This document shows, one piece after another, positions 10,439 through 17,771 of a stretch of DNA of 64,000 nt (position 1 is the stretch's first letter; each line of letters starts with the position of its first letter). The stretch is from CAVZXS01 sp963779325 (GTDB lineage Bacteria; Bacteroidota; Bacteroidia; Chitinophagales; Chitinophagaceae), in contig CAVZXS010000019.1 of NCBI GenBank assembly GCA_963779325.1, positions 1 to 64,000 on the forward strand. The letters run 5' to 3'. The notes beneath the pieces were generated by a model. It worked only from the letters and a program-made list of their open reading frames with translations. It ran no database searches and had not been told where the DNA came from. The position numbers and the translations under genes are program-made.

Positions 10439-10540
10439 TACCACATAAGGGATTCGAACCCGTGATTCCTCCGTGAAAGGGAAGCGTCTTAAACCTCTTG
10501 GCAAGATTAGCCACGAAGTATGCTTCTTTCGTTATGTGTT
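10439..10540 (-). tRNA. Aberrant tRNA-Glu(UUC)-like sequence upstream of lanB
   Basis: The 3' half matches tRNA-Glu. The anticodon arm is CTTCC-CTTTCAC-GGAGG with anticodon TTC at 10475-10477, then a four-base variable loop and a T arm with loop TTCGAAT and four of five stem pairs. The 3' acceptor strand is ATGTGGT at 10440-10446 with discriminator A. At the usual tRNA length no 5' acceptor pairs. AACACAT at 10534-10540 does pair (6 of 7), which gives a 102-nt RNA with an extra hairpin (GAAG-CATA-CTTC, 10515-10526) and an arm TGGC-7nt-GCCA at 10499-10513 before a degenerate D region. It may be a decayed tRNA, an integration scar, or a specialised tRNA for LanB. No CCA is encoded. Confidence 0.5.
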
Positions 10541-10691
10541 AGCTATTTTTTTGTTTAACGTTTATAAAAACAATAACCAATACAAGTAAGAAAAACTGAA
10601 TCACAACCGGCCAAGTCGAATTACCTGAATAAATAAGGTAAACATTAATAATCATCGATAAAATAAGCAGGCCAATGATAAATTTTTTCAT
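10539..10691 (-). CDS. 50-residue membrane peptide, possible immunity protein
   Basis: A 50-codon frame starts MKKFIIGLLILSMIINVYLI and ends VKQKNS. It has two hydrophobic stretches (about 4-21 and 29-43) separated by a polar turn, with a basic tail. Its ATG overlaps the TGA stop of the SpoIIM-like gene as ATGA, strong evidence of translational coupling. Circular-bacteriocin clusters often carry such small basic membrane immunity peptides after the DUF95 gene, so that role is proposed by context only. Its stop codon touches the 5' end of the tRNA-like sequence. No family could be recognised. Confidence 0.6.
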   Translation of the reverse strand: MKKFIIGLLILSMIINVYLIYSGNSTWPVVIQFFLLVLVIVFINVKQKNS

Positions 10692-11221
10692 TTCACAAAA
10701 ATTTTAAAGGTTATAAAATATTCGACAATGCATGATATAAAAACAAGAAATATTATTACCAAAAAGTATTTTAGCTGCTTAATGATCACGAAACCAAATC
10801 TTGTAAATCTATCAGATTCTAACACATATGTACCAAACGCCTTAAATATAGTATTTGAAATAAACAAAGAATATGATATCCAAAAAAGTTCAATAATCGT
10901 ATGAGGAAGAACAAGCCAAAGGGTGTCCGTAAGACCCATATGAACAAATGAGCTTTTAAAATACATACCGAAAATTACTCCATTGTATAAACAACAACAA
11001 ACCGTCAGAATATTAAAAGTAAATGCCCCCAAAATTAAAGCCAGGGAAAAAAATATATTTTGAACAAAGATTTTAAAAAAATCAACTTCGTTAGTAGTTT
11101 TTGAAAATCCTTCTACGGTTGATTCATTTACAAGCAAAGACCCTGCAATACCTCCTATCAACATAATGGCCAGAGAAAAACTTACAAAAAGATTTTTTTT
11201 TCTAATATTTTTAAAAAACAT
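10688..11221 (-). CDS. SpoIIM/DUF95-like membrane protein
   Basis: About 177 residues from the ATG at 11221, with five or six predicted membrane segments. Family-like features are the N-terminal basic segment, FSLALILGAFTF, CCLYNGVIFGMYF and LPHTIIELFW, which corresponds to the PHGxxEL motif of SpoIIM/DUF95 proteins. DUF95 proteins are core maturation or export components of circular bacteriocin clusters such as AS-48, and also occur elsewhere with unknown roles. The gene overlaps the Yip1-like gene by 11 bp upstream and the 50-residue gene by the ATGA motif, so the three are translationally linked. The family call is fair, the function inferred. Confidence 0.65.
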   Translation of the reverse strand: MFFKNIRKKNLFVSFSLAIMLIGGIAGSLLVNESTVEGFSKTTNEVDFFKIFVQNIFFSLALILGAFTFNILTVCCCLYNGVIFGMYFKSSFVHMGLTDTLWLVLPHTIIELFWISYSLFISNTIFKAFGTYVLESDRFTRFGFVIIKQLKYFLVIIFLVFISCIVEYFITFKIFVK

Positions 11222-11972
11222 AATTGAATATTTGTTCAAAAAATAAAATAACAATACTTGGTATCATAATAACTAACAGTGCTTTGAGTTTCGAGAATTT
11301 ATGGATAGCGTCATACAAAAGAATCGCAGCAAGCATCAGTGTTATATACTCGCCTACCTTTGCAGTAATTGGTCTGAATACATCAGAAAAAACATATTCC
11401 TTAAATTCTTCCAGCGGTATTCCTGCCTCTATAGTAAAAAAATTATACAATAAAAGAAAAATAGAAGTAAGCAAAAATCCTGAGTAAGCAATGCCTGTAA
11501 TAATCAAAGCGCTTTTAAATCTTAAATCAATATTAAAAGAAAGGCTTACTAAGTAGATTAAAACTGCCTGCAAAAACCAACCCCCGAACTGAACTATTAA
11601 AACTGAAATAACATTGGAGATAATAAAAAAGATCCGTACATCTGTTCTGGCTGACTGAGAAATAGTTTCGAAATCTATTTTAGAAGCAATAAACAATACA
11701 CTCAATATACAGATCAAGGCATTAGCAACTGTAATGATAATTGCGGTGGAAGAATGCTTTTCAAAATTGATTTGTAAAAAATTTGAACCGGAAGTTTGGC
11801 CGCTCATCGCTCCTGTTTTTCCGTAATATAAAAAGATCACTACCCCGGATAAGAACATTGCTATTAAAGAATAAATATGTATGTAATCTGACTTTCCGGA
11901 TACTAACACCAGAAAAGTTAATGCTAATGATGTTAATATAAAATTGGAAAAAAATAAATTGTATTGTTTCAT
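11211..11972 (-). CDS. Yip1-like polytopic membrane protein
   Basis: From the ATG at 11972 the product is 253 residues and begins MKQYNLFFSNFILTSLAL. It has a short N-terminal pair of membrane segments, a polar linker (GQTSGSNFLQINFEKHSS) and then about five further membrane helices. The overall pattern resembles YIP1-family proteins, which are poorly characterised in bacteria. A longer frame to 12080 overlaps the preceding small gene and lacks a good start. It sits 59 bp after the 80-residue peptide gene and overlaps the SpoIIM-like gene. Export, maturation or immunity for the small peptide is the natural hypothesis. Confidence 0.65.
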   Translation of the reverse strand: MKQYNLFFSNFILTSLALTFLVLVSGKSDYIHIYSLIAMFLSGVVIFLYYGKTGAMSGQTSGSNFLQINFEKHSSTAIIITVANALICILSVLFIASKIDFETISQSARTDVRIFFIISNVISVLIVQFGGWFLQAVLIYLVSLSFNIDLRFKSALIITGIAYSGFLLTSIFLLLYNFFTIEAGIPLEEFKEYVFSDVFRPITAKVGEYITLMLAAILLYDAIHKFSKLKALLVIMIPSIVILFFEQIFNYVF

Positions 11973-12031
11973 ATAGATTATTTTTAAAAGTAAAGTGCTG
12001 CCATGAAAAAGCATCACAGCAGCACTTAATA

Positions 12032-12274
12032 CTATGCCGCAAAAATGGTCATAATGGCTCCTTGGATACCACATAACCAACCGGCTGCAGCAGCTGCAGC
12101 AACACCCGCGTCAACAACGACAGCCCCGGCTTGAGCATGGTCATTATGTGAATAAATTGACATAATTGTTGTCGCCTTAGAAGAAGCTGCGGCAATACTT
12201 GTAATAGCCGGCAAAGCCATTACAATTAACCCAAACGAAAGACCTGCAATTTTTCTTTTAATAGCCAGTTTCAT
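12032..12274 (-). CDS. 80-residue hydrophobic small peptide, candidate bacteriocin precursor
   Basis: The peptide has a basic N-terminus (MKLAIKRKIAG), a hydrophobic segment, then SIAAASS, a His/Asn/Asp-containing stretch (SIYSHNDHAQAG) and a very Ala/Val/Gly-rich C-terminus ending GAIMTIFAA. There is one Cys and no lanthipeptide GG leader. Small size, a helix-forming hydrophobic end, and the Yip1, SpoIIM/DUF95 and 50-residue membrane genes immediately downstream fit a circular or membrane-active bacteriocin precursor. Its upstream region shares a near-identical 25-bp block with the second lanthipeptide precursor. No homologous family was recognised, so this is an inference from shape and context. 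Confidence 0.6.
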   Translation of the reverse strand: MKLAIKRKIAGLSFGLIVMALPAITSIAAASSKATTIMSIYSHNDHAQAGAVVVDAGVAAAAAAGWLCGIQGAIMTIFAA

Positions 12275-12302
12275 GATTATAAATTTAAAATTTAGTATTT
12301 CT

Positions 12303-12327
12303 CCTACTCTTTTCTGAAGGTTTTCGG
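12303..12327 (-). promoter_or_regulatory. Shared 25-bp leader block, copy 2
   Basis: This block lies 28 bp upstream of the ATG of the 80-residue peptide gene. It matches the block at 12722-12746 in 22 of 25 positions, with identical outer parts (plus-strand CCTACTCTTTTCT and TTTTCGG) and differences only in the middle. Identical distance to the start codon suggests a shared 5' untranslated or regulator-binding element for the small precursors. Confidence 0.5.
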
Positions 12328-12366
12328 ATACCCCTTTCTTCAGCGTTTGGCCAATTACTGAATTTC

Positions 12367-12426
12367 TTATTCGCCAAGAATCCCCCGGTTTGTAAACCGG
12401 TTTTTATATTTTTGCAGAGGTTTCAT
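12367..12426 (-). other. 19-codon mini-frame, possible precursor remnant or leader peptide
   Basis: An ATG at 12426 preceded by the same CAATC as the lanthipeptide precursor opens a 19-codon frame (MKPLQKYKNRF..., stop at 12367). Its first residues MKP match the start of the precursor at 12694. A short copy of the shared leader block (CTACTCTT, 12462-12469) lies about 36 bp upstream. It could be a decayed third precursor or a small regulatory frame. It also contains the palindrome CCGGTTTGTAAACCGG. Confidence 0.25.
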
Positions 12427-12455
12427 GATTGTATAATTTATTATACAGTCATATT

Positions 12456-12484
12456 CCCTGGCTACTCTTAGCCGGGGTTTTTTA
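12456..12484 (+). terminator. Hairpin with T-run downstream of the LanA2 gene
   Basis: CCCTGGCTA, a four-base CTCT loop, TAGCCGGGG and then a run of T form a nine-pair hairpin with one G-T pair. The T-run follows it only on the plus strand. On the minus strand it lies just after the lanthipeptide precursor stop at 12491, where it could stabilise that transcript or limit read-through into the 80-residue gene. Confidence 0.4.
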
Positions 12485-12490
12485 TAACTC

Positions 12491-12694
12491 TTACTTAATA
12501 TCTATTCTCTTGGTCGGGATGCAACCTGCAAACGAGGTTAATGTGCTCATACAATCTGTACAGGCATAACCACAGGTTTCAGGAATATAATTTCCGCCAT
12601 TAATATCCTTTGCCTGGTTATTATTTAACCTGCTTACTGTATTTTTTTTAAGGGCCAATAAGTTGCCCTTCACATTTTGTGCTTTTGGTTTCAT
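12491..12694 (-). CDS. Class I lanthipeptide precursor (LanA2), four-Cys core
   Basis: A 67-residue precursor. The leader has the same grammar as the other precursor here (NLLALKKNTVSRLNNNQ, then INGG with the double glycine at 33-34). The 33-residue core has Cys at 41, 45, 48 and 58 and Thr/Ser at 40, 46, 50, 51, 53, 54 and 61, enough for up to four lanthionine or methyllanthionine rings. It is the most upstream gene of the locus, about 2.3 kb from lanB, with the Yip1/SpoIIM module between. Cleavage after GG by the C39 exporter is expected. Confidence 0.87.
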   Translation of the reverse strand: MKPKAQNVKGNLLALKKNTVSRLNNNQAKDINGGNYIPETCGYACTDCMSTLTSFAGCIPTKRIDIK

Positions 12695-12721
12695 GATTGT
12701 TAATTTAATTTTTATAAACCG

Positions 12722-12746
12722 CCTACTCTTTTCTTCAGCTTTTCGG
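12722..12746 (-). promoter_or_regulatory. Shared 25-bp leader block, copy 1
   Basis: This block lies 27 bp upstream of the four-Cys lanthipeptide precursor start and matches the block at 12303-12327 in 22 of 25 positions. Position and conservation suggest joint control of the two precursors, perhaps by the LytTR regulator of the locus or at the level of the mRNA leader. No regulator site is proven. Confidence 0.5.
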
Positions 12747-12801
12747 CTTCCGCTGATATACAGGCCCGTATAATATTTTGCACGTTTTTATCATAAACTA
12801 C

Positions 12802-15249
12802 TTACTCCACTCCCATCCTTCCTTTTTCGCTTTCAATACCCGTTTTCCGGACTTTAACAGCTTTTACATTTTTGTTTCCAAACTTCCAGGTCAGTACCAG
12901 GTTCACAAACCGGGTTTCAGGTTTATTGGTGAATACGCCGTTTACCTGCTGAAAATCAGTAACGGTATTTTCAAAAATTTGTGTATTAAACAGGTCGCTC
13001 AAATTCAGTTTCAGCGTAGCCTTATTTTTAAATACTGGTTTACTCAGACCCGCCGCTACATTAATAAAGGAATTCATTTTAAAAATACCTGAAGCAAAAG
13101 GTGAACGGTACACGCCTCTCAATTCAGCCGTAAATTTTTTAAAAGCAATTGTATTGTTACTGGTGAAATAGCCGGTGACACGCCTGTTTTGGTTATTTGT
13201 ATTAACCCCCTGAATATCATAATTGATATAAAACCCACCGACACTGTTCACCGATGTCCATTTTTTAAAAAAAACTTTGTTCAGTGTAACGATGGCTACC
13301 AGCATATTACCGGTGCCCAAATTATCATAAGAACTTACCAGCAAATTTGTAACGGCATCTTGTTTATAAACCGGCGCCAATGCTTTTACAGAATGGGTGT
13401 AACTGATGGAAGAAAATAGTTGATAGTTATAGGAATGGCTGATTTCAAAATTATGATCTATTTGCGGCAGCAGGTAAGGATTGCCCTGCGAATAGGTGTA
13501 CTGGCTTTGATAAACGATAAACGGGTTTACAAAATCAAAACCATAACGTTGAATGCTTTTGCGATAAGTCAAACCCCACTGTTGTTTTTTTGATGCTTCA
13601 TAACTAAGCCCGATGTTAGGAAATAAATTCAGGTACTCGTTTTTTACAGTCGTATTCAACGTAAGCGAAGTACCGGTAGTAAAAGTTTTTTCTGCACGGA
13701 GTCCCGTTTCAACACTTAATTTTTTTATCGTTTTGCTGTAATTAATATAGGCGGCCAAAATATTTTCCTCATAAATAAAGTGGTTGGTCTTTACCAAATC
13801 ATTTACCCAGCTATTGCCTGATATAGTTTTGCCAAAGCACATCGTTATCTGTTTTCGAAAAAATGGTTTTAAGCCCTGCTTCAAGTTTTGCGTTTTTCTT
13901 CAGGGGGTGTACATAATCAACCGATATGGATTTAATTTCATTATCAGCGGGAGAAAAATCTCTCAGCAGTTCGGCCGATCTGTATTTTATTTTATTACCG
14001 TCATAGAAATCGGTTATAAAATCGTCATTCCATTTTTTCAGGTACCGCAGATAATCGGCATTAAGGGTAATTTCTTTTCCCTGTTGTATCCAATACTTTT
14101 TTAAGGTACATATTTAATGAAGGGCTTGCAAATCTCGCATATCCTTTTGTATACACCATAGAAGAACTGTCGGACAATGGAGGAAGTTTATTGGCTATGG
14201 CATTATTCTCTACCTCGCGATCGCGGAAATTCATAAAGCCTTTTGCCAGGAAACCTGCCGTAGTTGTTTTATTTATATCATAATCGATGCCGAGACGGAA
14301 AGAATAATTATTACGCTGTCGTGTTTCATATTCATCTTCTGTAATTACAGACCCATCGGCAATGAACCGGGTGGATTGGTTATCGTAATACTGTGCATTA
14401 TGCATATAATCAATACCGCTGTTCAAACTTAACTTGTTCTTACGGTGATTAATAGAGACACCGGAATTATACCTGAGAAAACGACCGGTGCCCACGCCGG
14501 CAGTTACTGTTCCATTCGTTCCAAATTTTTTGTTCTTTGTTGTTCTTATATCAATCACCACGCCGCCGGCGGCGTCATATTTTGCTGAAGGATTGGTTAT
14601 AATATCTATTTTCTCAACCGATTGTGCCGGCATGTTTGTCAGTAGATTTTTCAACTCCTCGCCGGTAACATACGACGGGCGTCCGTCCATATATACCGCC
14701 ACCGTTTTCCCTTTAGCTGTGATATTTCCTTTTTCATCCGCCAATACACCCGGTGCCATTAGCAATACATCATAAACAGTATTGCCTGCAGCAACAGGGC
14801 TCTGTCCTATATTGAGCGTTATTTTATTAGCTGTTTGAGAAATAAACGATTTCGTAGCTGTAACAGAAACGTTTTGAAGCGTTTTTGTAACAGGGCTAAG
14901 CAGTATTTCAGGTAAATTGATTTGCCTGTTATTTTCATTTACCACTATAGAGTCCGATTTCCATACGGCATGACCCGGTATATTCTAATTGAAGCGAAAA
15001 AACGCCATCAGGAACTTCCGAAATAGAAAATATTCCTTCTTTCGAAGTAAGCCGTGTAGCAACAGTTTTATTTGTTTGTTTATTACTGAGCGAAACAATT
15101 CCATTCACTAAGGGTTTTTTATCTCCCGCAGTTTTCAAAATTCCGCTGATAGTGCCGGCAGTTTGTTGGGCAAACGAGTTTAAAGAAAAAACTACAAATA
15201 TGATTACTAATAACAACTTACTTCTCATATGATTTTGTTTATTAAACAA
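12802..15249 (-). pseudogene. TonB-dependent outer-membrane receptor, three frameshifts
   Basis: The pieces make one beta-barrel receptor. 15249-14935 carries the signal peptide (ending FAQ) and carboxypeptidase-like domain; 14945-14061 carries the plug (SVTATKSF, TVYDVLLMAPGV, KIDIITNPSAKYDAAGG) and early strands; a third frame covers about 14070-13850; 13884-12802 carries the remaining barrel and ends MGVE. Joins need single-base shifts near 14975 (GGG run), 14078 (AAAA run) and 13835. Outside these points the sequence is well conserved, so decay is recent or the shifts are sequencing errors. It resembles the 'outer membrane beta-barrel' receptors without a SusD partner. Its substrate is unknown. 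Confidence 0.85.
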
Positions 15250-15278
15250 ACATAAACCGGTGAAAAGCAGTAACCAAA
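15247..15278 (-). promoter_or_regulatory. Bacteroidota-type promoter of the TonB receptor
   Basis: On the minus strand, TATGTTTG (15247-15254) matches the TAnnTTTG -7 element, and TTTG (15275-15278) lies 20 bases upstream, matching the -33 element. The -7 box ends a few bases before the receptor's ATG at 15249, which implies a very short leader or a start slightly downstream. Confidence 0.45.
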
Positions 15279-15474
15279 ATTGTTACACGTAATTATGTTT
15301 GGAAACTACAAACTATACCCGGCTTACTGCGTAACCATACAAAGGAAAAAGTAACTTTGATAATGAAATCTGTTTGTTTCGGGCTGCGGACAGTAAACCG
15401 GGACAACTTATTATGCAGAAAACACATTTCATAAAATTTTTAACAAGCCGGATACCCGGTTTTACCGATTTTGT

Positions 15475-16287
15475 TTGTTACTTGCCGTTTCTAAATACCG
15501 TTTCTTGAAATCTATTTTTACATCGCTCACTATTTTATTATCAGCCTTGTTATTGCTGCAACAAAATGCGGCCGGGCAATTGCTGATAGTAAAAGGTACG
15601 GTGTACGACAGCAGCCGGCTGTTTACCATGAGCGGGGTAAGTGTACTGACAAGCTCGGGCAAAGGAACAAGCACCGATGCCAACGGCAAATATGAATTAT
15701 TGATTCCTGAAAAAGATTCTATTTGGTTCAGCTACCTGAATAAAGCAACCGTTAAATACCCGGTGATTAACTTAGCTAACCCCATGCAGTTTGAAATATC
15801 GCTGCATGTAAATATTCCCACACTGAAAGAAGTGGTATTGCGTCCGAGAGTTTACAAATTAGATTCGCTGCAAAACAGGATTGACTACGCCAAAATATTT
15901 GACTGGCGCCGGCCCAATATCGCTTCCATGACATCTATCGGTCCAAACGGTGCGGGTATCAGCATCAGCGAATTGATAAGAGTTTTTCAATTCAGAAAAA
16001 ACAGGAGCAATGAAGCCTTTCAGCAACGGTTGCTGAAAGAAGAACAGGAAAAATTTATCGATCATCGCTTTTCAAAAGCATTGGTGCTTAAGCTTACGGG
16101 ACTTACCGGCGAAGCCCGTGACAGCTTTATGCTTTTATACAGACCTTCGTATGTAGAAACATCTGTTTTATCCGATTATGATTTTCAATACAGGATAAAA
16201 CAAAATTATTTGATGTACCGGCAAGAGATGAAATTTAGAAAGACCGCTACAGGCGAAATGAAAAAAGAAGGACAGAAGTCTTTCTGA
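15475..16287 (+). CDS. Carboxypeptidase-like regulatory-domain exported protein
   Basis: About 270 residues from a TTG at 15475; a second TTG at 15505 (KSIFTSLTILLSALLLLQ) would give a cleaner signal peptide ending AAGQ. No ATG is available. After the signal lies a CarboxypepD_reg-like beta-sandwich (VKGTVYDSSRLFTMSGVSV, TDANGKYEL) that resembles the N-terminal domain of TonB receptors, then a basic, mostly helical C-terminal half. Proteins of this layout are common and uncharacterised in Bacteroidota and are probably periplasmic or envelope-attached. It is divergent from the receptor upstream. Confidence 0.8.
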   Translation: MLLAVSKYRFLKSIFTSLTILLSALLLLQQNAAGQLLIVKGTVYDSSRLFTMSGVSVLTSSGKGTSTDANGKYELLIPEKDSIWFSYLNKATVKYPVINLANPMQFEISLHVNIPTLKEVVLRPRVYKLDSLQNRIDYAKIFDWRRPNIASMTSIGPNGAGISISELIRVFQFRKNRSNEAFQQRLLKEEQEKFIDHRFSKALVLKLTGLTGEARDSFMLLYRPSYVETSVLSDYDFQYRIKQNYLMYRQEMKFRKTATGEMKKEGQKSF

Positions 16288-16328
16288 TAAACTACCCCGT
16301 TTCAAATTATTATTCCTTTCGTTTTTAA

Positions 16329-16353
16329 AATTGTTCTAATTTAACGAACAATT
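16329..16353. promoter_or_regulatory. Inverted repeat upstream of a serine hydrolase gene
   Basis: AATTGTTC and GAACAATT form a perfect eight-base inverted repeat with a nine-base spacer, 66 bp upstream of the ATG at 16419. It could be an operator or a weak terminator for the preceding gene. No T-run follows, which favours an operator. Confidence 0.3.
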
Positions 16354-16418
16354 AGTTGGCATTGGACGAGTTTCCTTTGCTAATATCTTTTTTATTACCG
16401 CTACACAAATCAAGTATA

Positions 16419-17741
16419 ATGAAAAAAATAACCTGCCTGCTGCTTGCTGCTGTTTTATTCTTTAATTTTTCTTATTCGCAAACAGGAACTATTGCAGCGA
16501 TTAAGCCGCAATTGTTACACCCCGCCAAACCGGGTGCCGCCGGTTTTTCACCCGAAAGATTAAAACGTATTGATGATTTTATTCAGCACTATATCGATTC
16601 AAATTTATTTAACGGCACCGCCGCTATTATAGTACAGGATGGAAAAATTATTTATCATAAAGCATTGGGATACTATAATGCAGAACGAAAAACTCCCCTA
16701 CGTACCGATAATATTTTCAGGATTGCCTCCATGACAAAACCGGTTATCAGTACCGCCGCAATGATGCTGTACGAAGAAGGTAAATTTTTATTAGATGACC
16801 CGCTTTCAAAATTCATTCCCGAATTTAAAAACGCTGTTGTAATTGATAAATACAATGCTGCCGATACAACCTATACTACGGTGCCTGCCAAGAGAGAAAT
16901 TACCGTTCGCAATATCCTCAATCATACTTCGGGTATTGGCTATGCACAAATAGGCAGCGATATGGCCAATGCCATTTATTATAAAAATAAAATTAACGGC
17001 GGTATCGGTACGCCGTTCTCTTCTTTAAAAAATACAATTCCGCGTTTGGCCAAACTTCCGTTGTTCAGTCAACCCGGCGAAAGTTTTTTATACGGTTTAA
17101 ATACCGATGTGTTGGGTTATTTAATTGAAGTGATCAGCGGCATGCCGCTTGATAAATTTTTGAAAGAAAAACTATTTGACCCATTGGGCATGAAGGACAC
17201 CTATTTCTTTTTGCCGACCGAAAAACAAAACAGGCTGGTACCATTATATATGCAGGCCGGCAACGGTGTACTGCGAATTCAAGATTCCGTTATCAGTTTG
17301 AACGGCAGCTTTCATCGTGATTTTCCAAAAACAGCCGGCGGCACTTTTTTTTCGGGTGGTGCGGGTCTCAGTTCTACGGCTTATGATTATGCATTGTTTT
17401 GTCAAATGCTGTTGAACGGTGGAGAATACAACGGCATTCGTTTTTTATCGCCGCATACAATCGGTCTCATGACAAAAAATCAAATAGGCAATCTATCCAT
17501 GTGGGGCAACCCGGATAATCCTTCTCGTTTTGGGTTGGGGTTTGGTGTATACACCGATAAGAGTGAGGCTAATTCTCCATTAGCAGCCGGCAGTTTTGAT
17601 TGGGCGGGTATGTTCGCTTCGCATTTTTGGATTGATCCAAAAAATAAAATCGTAGCTGTATTTATGCGCAATGTGTGGCCAACGGAACATTGGGATTTTG
17701 GCGACAGGATAAAACCGTTAGTTTACCAGGCATTAAAATAA
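16419..17741 (+). CDS. Exported beta-lactamase-fold serine hydrolase
   Basis: The ATG at 16419 is preferred over 16356 because it starts a normal signal peptide (MKKITCLLLAAVLF... SYSQ). The 440-residue product belongs to the beta-lactamase/class C (EstB, D-aminopeptidase) family: the SxxK nucleophile motif is SMTK near residue 104, the Tyr motif lies in FLYGLN, and GGTFFSGGAGLSST supplies the third motif. Substrates in the family include D-amino-acid peptides, esters and beta-lactams. It is closely similar in layout to the hydrolase at 52755, and a second, different one follows 30 bp downstream. The exact substrate cannot be read. Confidence 0.9.
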   Translation: MKKITCLLLAAVLFFNFSYSQTGTIAAIKPQLLHPAKPGAAGFSPERLKRIDDFIQHYIDSNLFNGTAAIIVQDGKIIYHKALGYYNAERKTPLRTDNIFRIASMTKPVISTAAMMLYEEGKFLLDDPLSKFIPEFKNAVVIDKYNAADTTYTTVPAKREITVRNILNHTSGIGYAQIGSDMANAIYYKNKINGGIGTPFSSLKNTIPRLAKLPLFSQPGESFLYGLNTDVLGYLIEVISGMPLDKFLKEKLFDPLGMKDTYFFLPTEKQNRLVPLYMQAGNGVLRIQDSVISLNGSFHRDFPKTAGGTFFSGGAGLSSTAYDYALFCQMLLNGGEYNGIRFLSPHTIGLMTKNQIGNLSMWGNPDNPSRFGLGFGVYTDKSEANSPLAAGSFDWAGMFASHFWIDPKNKIVAVFMRNVWPTEHWDFGDRIKPLVYQALK

Positions 17742-17771
17742 TTTCTTTAACCAACCATTAAAAACTTAAAA

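Noticed and set aside
10421..10504. A 28-codon N-terminal extension of LanB
   Set aside because: The extension is translated tRNA-like sequence with no LanB similarity, and the ATG at 10420 opens the normal LanB N-terminus.
12778..13092. Plus-strand frame of 104 codons opposite the TonB receptor
   Set aside because: It is a mirror of the conserved receptor barrel on the other strand and has no family features.
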